This document shows, piece after piece, positions 12,241 through 21,810 of a stretch of DNA of 64,000 nucleotides. Numbering within the stretch: the stretch's first letter is position 1; the number at the start of each line of letters is the position of its first letter. The translations under genes were made by a program, and so were the position numbers. Below the pieces are notes generated by a model. It ran no database searches. It saw only the letters and a list, made by a program, of their open reading frames with translations, and was not told where the DNA came from. The stretch comes from Fragilaria crotonensis (taxonomy: Eukaryota; Bacillariophyta; Fragilariophyceae; Fragilariales; Fragilariaceae), in contig JAKSYS010000176.1 of assembly GCA_022925895.1 (NCBI GenBank), positions 31,317-95,316 on the forward strand, given 5' to 3'.

Positions 12241-15200
12241 CAGTTGTCTAATATCTGTTGCCATTTTTGCCAGTAATACCTTGCTGCGATCTTCCAGAAC
12301 GTTTTCTGGTATCCTGTGTGGCCTGCCATTGGTGCTGTGTGTAATGCCGAGAATATGGCTTGTCGCAACTTGGGTGGTGGGATACGTGTTCGTAAGTGGC
12401 GTCGGTTGTTTGTTCCTCCCCCGTTTCCGTTGTGGTATACGATGCCGTCTTCTTCCTCTAATTTGCCTTGTGTCCACAGTTTGTGTAACGTTGTATCTTG
12501 GATTTCTTCTCGTTGGAGATCGCGTTGGTTTCGGATGGCCTCGACTATTTTGTTGAGGTCCCAATCCCTTGCTGTGGCGTCTTGCCATTGCGCTGTCGTT
12601 GGTAGCGGTATCGTGGTGGTTTGCTGAAATTCGGTTGCGAGCATGACCGTGAGTGCTCGACGCAAGTCGTCGTCGACTTCAGCTTCTTTGTCATCAATTG
12701 TTGCTGGTGCGTCGTCGTCTCGTGGTGACGTCGTCGTTCTGCATTCGGCGTTGAATATCCCGCTCATGACAGCTGCCATCAGTTGTTTTGGTGGTGTTGT
12801 TCGCAGTTGGGCTATTGCTATTTCTGGAGGCTGTTGCATCATGCGGTATCTGGTATCTTCGTCGTACCCAATTATATCAACCAGTTCGTGATGTCGGATT
12901 CCGCGCACGATGCTAGTGTGTTGCCTGTGGTCTGTCGTTTCGATAGCGAACGGGCTTTCGTACCATTGTGTTGACGTGTCTTGGAGATCTGGTCCTGGAT
13001 ACTCTGTGTCGTAGCATGGTGTCCACGCTGTGACCCATTCTATTGTGTTGGTCTCTTGGCTGTTGCGTTGTACCAACGCTGCAACTTTTGGTTCATTCGG
13101 GTCGTTCTGTGGCGACAACCGCTTCATTGCTCGTATCTCTGGTGCTGTTGTGATGTTCGGGTTGTGTCCTTCCGCCTCGTCGTTTATGATCTCCTTGAGT
13201 GGTATTGCATTGCTGCGTTGTAAGTGGAATGTGCGCAGCGTGTGAATGTTCCTGGTGGCAATGATTAATGTGAATTTGGTGGCAATGGCCGCCCCATATC
13301 TGTTGGCGTGAATGTTTGCTCGTAATGTGTTCCATCCTTTATTTTCCATGGTGTGAATGCGTTGTGCAATGAATGGTGTGTCTCCTTCGTTGTTGCGCAT
13401 CGTTTGTCGCGTGAAGATGATGATTACTGTAACTCCATGTCGTTCCCCGATTTCGATCAGCTGGGTGAGTTGACTGTGCTGATGCTGAACGTCTCTTTCG
13501 TTGTCTGCCTCGCAGCCGTCGTGTGCTATGATCCAGTCGACTGTCTCGGTTGACTCTATGCTTCTCTCGAGCTGGTCGCTTGTGATCAGTTTTGGGTCTG
13601 TCCGTTGTTTGTCAAATGGGTGTGTTCGCCATTCTGGTCGGTCTTCGATGTGCCGTGTGTATGCTGTGATGCCCGCCTCTATTGCAGCGTTTTCGATGTT
13701 CGTGGCTCCTGCGTTGAAAATCCAAATGTTCCGGGTATTGTCGCTCTTTGCCGCCAAAAGTGTCTTTGGTTGTGTCCGGTCTTTCGATGCTTGAACTGGG
13801 CTGTTTGAGATGGCGATGGGGATTGCGCTGGTTATTGGAGTTGTGGTTTGTGGATCTGGTCTCCATTTGCGCGTGGCATTGTTGTATCTGGTTAGTGCGT
13901 CGCATTCGACCATAAATCTGGCTGGTCGATGTACGATCGTGAACATAAATCTCAGCAGTCGTTGTCGCATCCGTTGGTGTGTGTGCGTGGGTATGTCCTC
14001 CCCATCGAAAAATTGTCGCAGCCCATTGCAGTCTGTCATCCATGTGAATTCTTTGCCGAATAGGTGTCGTTTATACTTTTCGATTGCCCATACGCCTGTC
14101 GCTGCCTCGCCTGTGTATGAATGCATCGCACTTTCGTTTTCGTTGCATTTGCGCGAGCTAAATGCGATTGGTCTTAGCCGAAGACGGTGCATGTGTTTAT
14201 CGAAGCTGCACTGTCTGCCTTGTGTTGCTTCTTGTGTCTCGTGTTGCTTTGCTACTTCGTCGTTTGGGTCCGCCTGAAGTAGTACCGCTGCCATGCCCAG
14301 TCTACACCAGTCCGTTTTCAGGTAGAATCTTCTCGTGTAGTCTGGTCTTGCTAACGTGGGTCGTGTCATCAGTTCATCCAGGAGTTCGTTGAGTAGTTCT
14401 GTGTCTACGTGAGTCCATTCCGTTGCCAGTGATATTTCGTTCTCGGTCGGTCTCGTGCCTTTAAGCTTTTTTATGTGCTGTCTCCATCTTCCTATTCGTA
14501 GCTCGTAGTTGGCTATCCAGTCTTGATAGAATCCGATGAGACCTATTACTTGTCGCAAGTCCGTCAGCGTGTTTGGTATCTGGTTTTTCAGATCCTCGAG
14601 TGCCTGCATTTTGGATCGCGCTGGGCGATTACCATCGGCTTCGACGTCCATGCCCACGAATTCTGCACTTTGTGGGAAGAATCGACACTTCTTCAGTTTA
14701 ACTGTTACTTGATGTCGTTGCAGCACCTGTAGGACAATCTCGAAGTATTTTATTAGTGGTTTCGCGTCTTCTGAATGTAGCATGATGTCATCTACGATGA
14801 CTTCAGCATCGGTCCACGGTCTTTCGCCTTTTAATGTCACTTCTATGTCGTCGCGTATGCCTAATTCCGTCGCTTGCTGGTTCCACTGACGTTTCAATGT
14901 GTCCACCAGGCAACAGAATGTGCCGTGTGCATTGAGGCATCCCATCGGCATGACAGTCCACCGTTTCTGTCCGCCAGGCACAAAGAATGCCGTTTTGTCA
15001 CGTGACGTTTCGTGTAGCAAGACCTGCCAGAATCCGCTTTCGAAGTCCATGGTGATGAAGTGTTTAGATCTTCCGATGTCTCTTGCTGCATCATCGCACC
15101 TGCGTGACGGGTATATGAATGGTCTCGTGATGGCATTTAGTTTTCGGTACGATACGGTTAATCTCCATATGTACTCGGACCAGTGGACGTGGTTTTGATT

Positions 15201-15764
15201 TGGTTTTGCTGCTAAGACCACTTGGGCTCCCCAGGGGCTGCGTGCGTCCTCTATTAGTCCGTTTTCCTCTAAGCCTCGTGCCAGTTGGGTGATGACTCTT
15301 GCTTCGTGTGGTCCATACCGTGGTACTGGGCAGCATACTGGCTGGGCGTTGCCTGTGTCGATGTGGCATACGAATCCCCGGATGTGCTGTTTGAGTCCTT
15401 CGGGTGCGAAGACGTCCCAGTATTGTTTTATCAGTTCGAGGATTGGTGGTCGTAATTCCTCTGGGCAGTCTTCCCATTGCAGGGACTTTCGGATTGTTTC
15501 TGCGTGTTTCTCGTCGTTGTATTGAATTATTGAGGTTGGATCTCGCTCGGTCACTTCCTGTTTTGTTTTAGATACCGCTATTCCGCCATTTCGGTACAAC
15601 ACTTCTAATGTGTCGTCGTCATCCGGCAAATATTCTGGTTCTTCATACTGGGAAGTCGGTTTTGGCCTATATGGTCTCTTTTCTGTTATGACTGGTTTGC
15701 TTCCGTCATCCATGCGTTGTTTCGCCGATTCTACTTCTTCCTTTGTGGCCGCGGATGCTGCCAT
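12240..15764 (-). CDS. Gypsy Pol: reverse transcriptase, RNase H, C5-methyltransferase-like domain
   Basis: One open frame of 1174 residues. RT occupies about residues 125-370, with WRLTVSYRKLN near 200-210, HFITMDFESGFWQ near 235-247 and the catalytic VDD at 324-326 (14787-14795). RNase H follows (first Asp in TDWC near 485, Glu near 544, Asp near 578, CDALTRYN near 621-628). Residues 678-1005 do not belong to the usual gypsy pol. They show, in order, IWIFNAGATNIENAAIEAG, DWIIAHDGC, VTVIIIFTRQ, ANRYGAAIATKFTLIIATR and RHHELVDIIGYDEDTRY, then QLRTTPPKQLMAAV. This matches the order of C5-methyltransferase motifs I, IV, VI, VIII, IX and X. The finger of integrase begins near 1142. The start codon chosen is the first ATG of the ORF; the protein may be translated separately from Gag. 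Confidence 0.88.
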   Translation of the reverse strand: MAASAATKEEVESAKQRMDDGSKPVITEKRPYRPKPTSQYEEPEYLPDDDDTLEVLYRNGGIAVSKTKQEVTERDPTSIIQYNDEKHAETIRKSLQWEDCPEELRPPILELIKQYWDVFAPEGLKQHIRGFVCHIDTGNAQPVCCPVPRYGPHEARVITQLARGLEENGLIEDARSPWGAQVVLAAKPNQNHVHWSEYIWRLTVSYRKLNAITRPFIYPSRRCDDAARDIGRSKHFITMDFESGFWQVLLHETSRDKTAFFVPGGQKRWTVMPMGCLNAHGTFCCLVDTLKRQWNQQATELGIRDDIEVTLKGERPWTDAEVIVDDIMLHSEDAKPLIKYFEIVLQVLQRHQVTVKLKKCRFFPQSAEFVGMDVEADGNRPARSKMQALEDLKNQIPNTLTDLRQVIGLIGFYQDWIANYELRIGRWRQHIKKLKGTRPTENEISLATEWTHVDTELLNELLDELMTRPTLARPDYTRRFYLKTDWCRLGMAAVLLQADPNDEVAKQHETQEATQGRQCSFDKHMHRLRLRPIAFSSRKCNENESAMHSYTGEAATGVWAIEKYKRHLFGKEFTWMTDCNGLRQFFDGEDIPTHTHQRMRQRLLRFMFTIVHRPARFMVECDALTRYNNATRKWRPDPQTTTPITSAIPIAISNSPVQASKDRTQPKTLLAAKSDNTRNIWIFNAGATNIENAAIEAGITAYTRHIEDRPEWRTHPFDKQRTDPKLITSDQLERSIESTETVDWIIAHDGCEADNERDVQHQHSQLTQLIEIGERHGVTVIIIFTRQTMRNNEGDTPFIAQRIHTMENKGWNTLRANIHANRYGAAIATKFTLIIATRNIHTLRTFHLQRSNAIPLKEIINDEAEGHNPNITTAPEIRAMKRLSPQNDPNEPKVAALVQRNSQETNTIEWVTAWTPCYDTEYPGPDLQDTSTQWYESPFAIETTDHRQHTSIVRGIRHHELVDIIGYDEDTRYRMMQQPPEIAIAQLRTTPPKQLMAAVMSGIFNAECRTTTSPRDDDAPATIDDKEAEVDDDLRRALTVMLATEFQQTTTIPLPTTAQWQDATARDWDLNKIVEAIRNQRDLQREEIQDTTLHKLWTQGKLEEEDGIVYHNGNGGGTNNRRHLRTRIPPPKLRQAIFSALHTAPMAGHTGYQKTFWKIAARYYWQKWQQILDN
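12750..13733 (-). other. Degenerate cytosine-C5 DNA methyltransferase-like domain within Pol
   Basis: About 330 residues (Pol 678-1005) between RNase H and integrase. The SAM-binding motif I, usually a Phe-x-Gly-x-Gly block, appears as IFNAGATNIENAAIEAG. The motif IV Pro-Cys-Gln appears as Gly-Cys-Glu with the Cys kept (residue 751). The motif VI Glu-Asn-Val appears as Phe-Thr-Arg. Motif VIII keeps the YG and the hydrophobic strand (RYGAAIATKFTLIIATR) but lacks the Gln-Arg-Arg-Arg core. Motifs IX/X keep spacing but lose Gly-Asn. Fold retention without methyl transfer is the likely state. The call rests on motif order and pattern, not on a search. Confidence 0.6.
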
Positions 15765-15910
15765 TACCTAATATGTAATTCATTGGTGGTGGTGTTCATT
15801 CCGTAAGTGATGTCGTTTGTCGTGATTTTTGTTTTGTTTTCTGTTTTTTCTTTGCTCATGTAATTCTCTTCGTGTTGTGTCTTTGTGTCCGCGTGTTCGC
15901 GGGTGTTGTG

Positions 15911-17312
15911 TCATTCGCTGGGTGCCGCTGCGTAGACCGCTGTTGTTTCTGCCCTGAATCGGTCTTGTGGTGTGGGGGGTGTTCGCCTTGTTGGTGTCTC
16001 ATATTGGATGCGAAGCGTCGTGTTCCAAATGGTCAGGTGGATGTTTGGTTCCGCGTCGTCGTAGCTCCACAATGCTTTAGTCTTCCTGAGGAAGTTGATG
16101 GACACAATTGCTGTCGCCGCCGCGTGTTCGCTTAGCCCGAATGTTAGATTGCATGCGATTCCGTTGTATCTGAATGGTGTCCTGTACTCGATGATGTGTG
16201 TGAGTTTCAGTGTGGTGGCGGAGACTTCGACGCCTCCGATGGTCACATCTTTTTCCCCGTATGCCTGCATTGGTTTGAATGATGCGACTAGTTCTGGGAA
16301 GGTCTCTGCCATGGCTTTGTGGAATTCCAAATGGCCGATGTTGACTCCTGCGCATGAGTCGAGGGCGATTGTGAGTTTTCCTCTTCCATGGGTTGTCCCG
16401 ATGGGAAATTGGCAGTGAGGTAATGTCGGCGAGATTTCGAGTGGGAGCGCATTTATGACTGTTGCCTGGAACACCCTTGCGATGAAGTGGTAGGTATCAT
16501 GTCCCTTGTCCTGATTTCTGCTCCTGGTTGCGGGTCCATAATAGTCCACGGTGTCCTCCGTTTCGTCAATGTTGTTTGCAGTGTTGGTCGTTTCGCTCAA
16601 TTTGCGCGTCCATTCTCGGTTGAGGTTCTTTCTGTGTCGTGCTGAGACGTCCGTGGCCATTAGTGCTACTGCATCTGCCGCACGTTCTGCATCCTTCTTG
16701 GAGATGAAGCCGAGGTCGCGCCAGTCTCTCATTGCTTCGGCCTTCGATAGGAGTGCTTGACCTTCGCGTTTGCGTGTTCCTGTGATCGTTGGGTCGCGCT
16801 TCCGGTTTTCCCACTCTTCCCTCATTTGTTTCATTCGCCTGAACGCGGTCTTGCGCACGTCGGGGTCGTATTTGTTGGGGCAGTCACGGAAGCTGTGGAA
16901 TCTGTTGACGTGGTGCGTTGTATGTCCTGTGCATCCCCAGCATTCGATAGGTCGTTCGGTGCCGCTTGCGTTTCGTAGTGCGCTTTCCGCTGGGCTGAGG
17001 AAAACAACTGGTGGATGCCAGTGTTTTTCCGCACGTCTCCATTAGGATGACTTGCTCCATTAACGGGTCGAATTCCGTGTCTGTGAATTCCAATGTTGCG
17101 GGCTGATGGGTCGCTCCGTCCATTGTGTTGTCACTATACTTCTCGTTGCTTTGATCTTCACTGTATGCCATGAACGCGCGTGCCGAGGGTTTCTGTTGGT
17201 ATGGTCCGCGATTGGCATTTGGGTTGTGTGATCTGTTGATGGGTACTGGGTTGAGAGTGTTTTTAATTAGCTGAATTTGCGTTTCGATATCGCGTTCCTC
17301 TTCCATCGCCAA
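15911..17312 (-). CDS. Gypsy Gag C-terminal zinc motif and aspartic protease
   Basis: ORF 16858-15911 (315 codons from its first Met) contains a retropepsin-like strand, GKLTIALDSCAGVNIGH, where the usual Asp-Ser/Thr-Gly is Asp-Ser-Cys-Ala-Gly. Immediately upstream in the same frame is a Cys/His cluster (ECWGCTGHTTHH, then FRDCPNKYDPDV). It resembles a zinc knuckle but with a longer final spacing. ORF 17312-16884 is an Asn/Gln-rich linker in another frame. The region would supply the nucleocapsid finger and the processing protease. The protease assignment is moderate because the motif is not canonical. Confidence 0.6.
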
Positions 17313-18440
17313 GTCGCGGGAGTCTTTGCAGCTGCATCAATTGTTCTTGGTTGGAGCTTGGTGGTGGGTGATGGTAACGTCGTCTGTTTAATTTGCCCTG
17401 CATATGAGATGTGAGCGAATTAAAGAACGTTGTAGGTAGGTTGACTGGGTAATCTACTTCGGCGTTGAGTTGGTGCACGATTGCAGTGAATCTGGCATAG
17501 TGTTCGGCAATTGTGGCAGCTGTGGTTTGCCCTTTTTCGTTTGTTCCCTTTTGTTGGCATTGGATCAGTCGTGTTACCGGCGTTTCGATGATTCCTTCGC
17601 CTACGAAAGCTGGTCGCATGAGCCTTGCAACCAGTTCGTACTTGGTGTGTTGCTTAATCTCCTCGATCCAGGTGTTAAACTTGTCTTGGCTGAATTGCTC
17701 GCGTTCGAGCATGCCAAATTGGGTATCGCCTTGCAGGTACTTGCTTACGGTGATGAGCTGTTTGATGTCTCGAATTGTTTCAGCGTGATTGCTTCGTGTA
17801 GCATTCCGGCGGGTCCTTGTGGGAGTCGGAAGAGCACGATCTTCGTGTCCGCTCCGGGAACAGGTTGTGTCGGCTGCCCTGGGATTGTGTACCTGCGCCT
17901 TGGGTCGATGGTCATTTCTGTTATGACGTATCGGGCCGTGGCTCAGAAGTTGGCTTCGTTGGCTCCCGGTTGTGGTATGTTGATGGCGCGGTGTGCCGCA
18001 CTTTGTACATGTAGAAATGTGTACTCGAATAGGGCGCTGTCGTAGTTGTTGAAGTCCTCAATTGCCAGAGTGGCACTGGTTAGGATTAGTGCTTGGTTAA
18101 AGTGGTTGACTAGGCAATCGGTCTTGTTTTTCCATTTGCCATTTCCAGACCTGATCGATTCTATGGCGTGCTCTAGTACCATGGATCTGACGTCTTGTGG
18201 GTCTGTGGTTCGGGGGCATGGTGCGAGCATGTATGTCGCCCCACTCCATGTCTTTTCTTGCAAGTTGAGCCCGCCGTCCGCCTTTAAGGTTCGTGTATTC
18301 GCGTACGGGGGTCGCCCGCCGGCTCGGCCATGGTGCCAAGGGTCATTCTGGTGGTCGAATTGGCGTGGCATGGCCGCAAATGCGTGTGTCGGGTTCGCGT
18401 TTCCCGTGATAGAGTCGGGGTTGGTACCGGGCAGGTTTCC
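17263..18440 (-). pseudogene. Gypsy Gag, N-terminal part, frame-broken
   Basis: Frame one runs inward from the 5' LTR (LYGNLPGTNPDSITGN onwards) to an in-frame TGA near 17943. The same frame then continues sensibly (ATARYVITEMTIDPRRRY), and a second shift joins ORF 17712-17263 (TIRDIKQLITVSKYLQ before it, then LEREQFSQDKFNTWIEE). The ORF formally starts inside the LTR; the true start is unknown. The domain is called Gag by position and its helical, Gln-rich composition, not by a recognised family motif. Confidence 0.6.
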
Positions 18441-18441
18441 A
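18424..18441 (-). promoter_or_regulatory. Gypsy primer-binding site candidate
   Basis: In the element's sense TGGAAACCTGCCCGG follows the 5' LTR without a gap. The leading TGG pairs with the tRNA 3' CCA end. The tRNA species is not identified. Confidence 0.6.
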
Positions 18442-18618
18442 TATAACGAGTGGTCGTTACCTATAAGGTAGGCTCGTCGTAGATCGTCCGACATGGTCGG
18501 CTTGCTCCTATCGTGACTGGATGATTGTTGTGAGGTTGGGATCGATTCAGTGCCTTGGGAGGCTACGTCATCGGTCCACGGGTGACGGACAGTTATCTAC
18601 ATATCGTCTCACGTTACA
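18442..18618 (-). repeat. Gypsy 5' LTR (177 bp)
   Basis: Identical to 9318-9494. Its outer edge lies 68 bp from the start codon of the PsbP-like gene, and its own transcription would run away from that gene. Confidence 0.93.
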
Positions 18619-18686
18619 ACTGTATTGAATTGGGCCTTCTTCCAGTAGCTACGAGATCCTCACATACCTTTACTGTCAGCAAAATC

Positions 18687-19556
18687 ATGATGGTCTACTT
18701 CGTTTTGTTTCTGTTTGTGGCCGTATTGGCTGTCCGCAGTGATGCCTTTTCTATGCAAATGTCGACAGCTGACTGTCGACGTGCCTTCCTTGCTAAGGTG
18801 GCTGCTACAACCGCCGCGGTGACAGCAGGAGTTGTTGTCCCTTCCCCAGCTTTGGCTGTTGGTGGAAAGAACAAAGTCAACACCAAGCTTCTGAGCTTCG
18901 GTCTTCCTCCGGCCGTCATTCCCGAGGGGCTAACTCCGTTGTGCCATATCTACGGAAAGGGAAGAATCGATTCCCAATTTTGGTTACTTTCTCGCACCCT
19001 GTTGACTGGGTAGTTACGTATCCAAACAACGACGTCAACGGAGAGGATGGAACTGTCCAGGCTGGAGAATACGGAAAAGGAGATAGCGCGACCTTCTTTG
19101 TCTACGAGGACGCTGGGAACGTCAAGGTAAGGTGCTTGATGAGTCCAGACCTCCTGGCTACAAATGAATATATTTTCTAACCTGTTTTCATAAAAGAATC
19201 TTGCGAGCCAGCCAAAGGAATTCTTCGAAAAGGCACTCATTAAGGCAATTTCTCAGAAAGGAGACAACATGTACCAGAACTTCAAGATCACAAATATGGC
19301 ACCACAAAAAGGCGAGTATCGTGACCAGGAATATGTTGTCGTTGACTTCAAATATGAGCTCTTGACTGGTGCTGGATTCGAAGTGGATCGTAGAGGCATC
19401 GCATCCGTCACGAGCGAGGGCAACGCTGTGGAAGTGATGTGGGCTGCCACCACCCGCCAGAGATACAAGAAGTTGGAGCCTACCCTGCGTAGCATTGCTG
19501 GCAGCTTCCGTTGCTACACTGACGGTTTGAACTTTTCGGAAGAGTTGGTGGCATGA
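18687..19556 (+). CDS. PsbP-domain thylakoid lumen protein (one apparent frameshift)
   Basis: Joining 18687-19126 and 19197-19556 gives about 266 residues. The N-terminus reads as a tripartite leader: an ER signal peptide (YFVLFLFVAVLAVRSDA) cut before Phe, a short plastid transit part, then a twin-Arg lumenal signal (CRRAFLAKVAATTAAV, ending SPALA). The mature part carries PsbP-family blocks (LVTFSHPVDWVV, GEDGTVQAGEYGKGD, YRDQEYVVVDFKYELLTGAGFEV). The family associates with photosystem II or related thylakoid complexes; the subtype is not resolved. One base seems to be missing near 18960: the frame leaves the conserved YGKG-KNRF junction. Either a miscall or a real lesion. It converges with the TRIC-like gene, with 199 bp between them. 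Confidence 0.88.
19127..19196 (+). other. PsbP-like gene intron (70 bp)
   Basis: GTAAGG donor and TTTTCATAAAAG acceptor. Removing it joins GNVK to NLASQPKEF in frame. Confidence 0.9.
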
Positions 19557-19755
19557 AATTCGTCATAGATCGTCTATGGTTAGGCTGCAAGGTCGCAATC
19601 GAAATCTGCAGCTAGAGGTGCTCACAGTTGACGAATAAATATAAACTGTAATATACTTCATTACTCCAATGTGGCAGTGTTCAGCCGGTGGAAACACTGT
19701 AGACATTGCAACTAACAAGAAACAAATGCACTCAAGTCCATAGCTCAGTTTTCCC

Positions 19756-20623
19756 TCACTCCGTTTTCGTTTTGGGAGCTGTTTCTCGCTTAAACGGCTT
19801 CAAGATATCGATCTCAAAGGCTTGAAGAAGTCCAAAGAGGACGAAACCGAGTGCAACAAGGAAGTGAACCTTTTCGGGGGCGTCCTTGATGCCATTGCTG
19901 AGAGACGTCTTGAGGAATACATGTATAAAGGTTGCTGCAGCCAGTGCCGATACCATGTTAGGAGCGAGACCATCCTTGATCGGATCAAGCCCCTTGTTAA
20001 GTGGGAGAAATGCCCCACCACATCCAGCAATGGTTCCGCAGAAGATTGGTCCAAAGATCGCGATTGAGAAGTCACTGGGTGGGATCGCGTAGCCTGCTGC
20101 TTTGGTAAGCTTGAAGACTACACTTGCACGTTGGGTTTCGTACAGAAACACGATCAAACCGTGAAACAGCGGAGATAGGTGCAAAATTTCTCGGAGGACA
20201 GGGAAAGTGTTGTGGAGTAAGAAGGACACAAAGATGGCCACCGGGTAAGCATCCGTAGAAAGAGGGACTGGTATGGAGTTAATGAAAATGGGAACCAAGA
20301 TGCCTCCACCAGTGCAAGCGAGAATCATGGAAATAAATTTGTACGACAGAGAGGCCGATTTATCGACCTTGCTGAATACTTTGGCTCCATGAAGAAAAGT
20401 GTATCCTTTAGGAGTTGGAGTGCAGGGTGTGGGTGAGGGTGAGGGACAGGGATGATTGACTTGACTCTTTCCGACCGGGGTTCTGAGTTGTCTTACCAAG
20501 CATGCACATATACTTAATCTCATTTGTGTGCATGATCATGAACTGAGCGAGATCATTGGCAATCAACCAGCCACTGCTATCAGGAGCGGGGGCTTCAGGC
20601 TCTGGACTACGGCGTTGTCTCAT
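19756..20623 (-). CDS. Polytopic membrane protein, TRIC cation-channel-like
   Basis: Joining 20623-20497 and 20405-19756 gives 258 residues in one frame; the start is the first in-frame ATG (MRQRRSPEPEAPAPD). Several hydrophobic helices are visible, including ISMILACTGGGILVPIFI near residues 80-97. The Gly-Gly-Gly motif, a following helix pair, and a Gly-rich helix (FCGTIAGCGGAFLPL) resemble trimeric intracellular cation channels, which carry counter-ion current in ER-type membranes. Length is slightly shorter than animal TRICs (about 290). No targeting peptide is clear. A different small membrane-protein family is possible. Confidence 0.55.
20406..20496 (-). other. Intron of the TRIC-like gene (91 bp)
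   Basis: GTAAGA donor and an AACTCCTAAAG acceptor on the minus strand. Splicing joins YMCMLG to YTFLHGAKVF with codon G|GA intact. Confidence 0.85.
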
Positions 20624-20744
20624 CGCGACGGGATTGTCTTGAATTTCAATGAGGGCAGCTCTCACGACGTCGTATTGTACCGGTACGAGTACTTGTACCA
20701 GGTAATTGTTGCAGTCAACGAAGGGTGACACTTCTTGCACCTTC

Positions 20745-21060
20745 GTAATAATGACGTACGTACTCGTACTCGCGGATCAGGTACTACGTACTATACATAC
20801 TACAACGGTGTACTAGTACTACTTGTACCGGTAGGCGAGACGGACGCGGGGTACTTCTACTACGGTAGTACTACCGGTAGAGTTACCAGTGTAGTATAGT
20901 ACTGTACATTGTACATGTATTTGGGAACGATACACTACACACTATCTCATACACACTACCTGGTACACACTACTGTACATGCATTCCATGTCGCGCCCGG
21001 AGTTCAACTTGTTGTACCTGTAACTCGGTACTACAGTACCAGGTACGACCAGGTCACAGT
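20745..21060. repeat. GTAC-saturated spacer
   Basis: By eye about 19 occurrences of GTAC occur in about 315 bp, where roughly one is expected. They sit in palindromic contexts such as ACGTACGT, ACTAGTAC and TGTACA. No coding potential. Similar clusters recur elsewhere in the window. Confidence 0.7.
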
Positions 21061-21126
21061 CTCACTGATGCATCTGCCAGCTGCCAGATCATTTTGAAGC
21101 GATTATATAAAGTGAATAGTCATGAG

Positions 21127-21810
21127 CAGGCCACTTTAATAGTGGCGGACGCCACTATTACCACTATTAAGCTAATAGTGGCGCTGTCAGAAAGTTAATA
21201 GTGGCTAATAGTGGTCACGTGCCAGTGTACGCCAGAAACACTACTACAGTTGGAGCCACAGGCCACAGGTACAAGTAGTAGTCTAGTACAGTAGGAATAC
21301 GCTGGATTGAAGCATTGTAAACTGCTTGGAATGTAGTAGAATGCAGAATGCCATCCACCAAAAGAAAGTTTTTAAGACCAGTTCAGCAATCATTCTTCAC
21401 TTTACTTCAGAGAAGTCACTCTCAACAATTGATGTCCCTGGAAACAATGCAGTGGCTGAGAAGCCTCCACTCAAAGTCTTCACATCATGACTGAAATGTA
21501 AACAGAATTGATGTGAAACTGAAACTACTGACTGTGCTGTCTGTGCATCCACTTGCTCACATACTGTGAGGCCATATGCAATGGCATGGCCTTCATTGAA
21601 CAGTGTCTTCTGCTCTTGTTTGGAGTCATGATCAATGAAGTGTGTACTATGTACTAGTACTGTACTAGTAAAGTTAAGGCGTGCAAATGCACCATAGGAT
21701 GGATTCTACGTAAAAAAACTCGTTAATAGTGGCGCCACCAGAAAGGTTTATAGTGGCTACTCTAGAGTAGAGTGGTTTTTCCCAGAAAATGCCACTATTA
21801 AAGTGGCCTG
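21127..21810. mobile_element. hAT-type MITE 1 (684 bp)
   Basis: Perfect 20-bp terminal inverted repeats, CAGGCCACTTTAATAGTGGC, lie at 21127-21146 and inverted at 21791-21810. They are flanked by the exact 8-bp target duplication GTCATGAG (21119-21126 and 21811-21818). The 8-bp duplication and the CAG start are hAT superfamily hallmarks. The subterminal regions repeat the word TAATAGTGGC in both orientations, as expected for transposase binding. There is no transposase ORF, so the element is non-autonomous. Confidence 0.93.

Larger units (their letters stand above)
9318..18618 (-). mobile_element. Complete Ty3/gypsy LTR retrotransposon with methyltransferase-like pol insert
   Basis: This 9.3-kb element lies on the minus strand. 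It is bounded by two 177-bp LTRs that read as identical and by the 4-bp duplication ACTG (9314-9317 and 18619-18622). In sense order the parts are: LTR, a TGG-starting primer site, gag, zinc knuckle, protease, RT, RNase H, methyltransferase-like segment, integrase, acidic tail, polypurine tract, LTR. RT before integrase marks Ty3/gypsy. Identical LTRs mean a very recent insertion. Gag and integrase are nevertheless broken by stops and frame changes, while the 1174-codon pol ORF is fully open. Confidence 0.95.
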
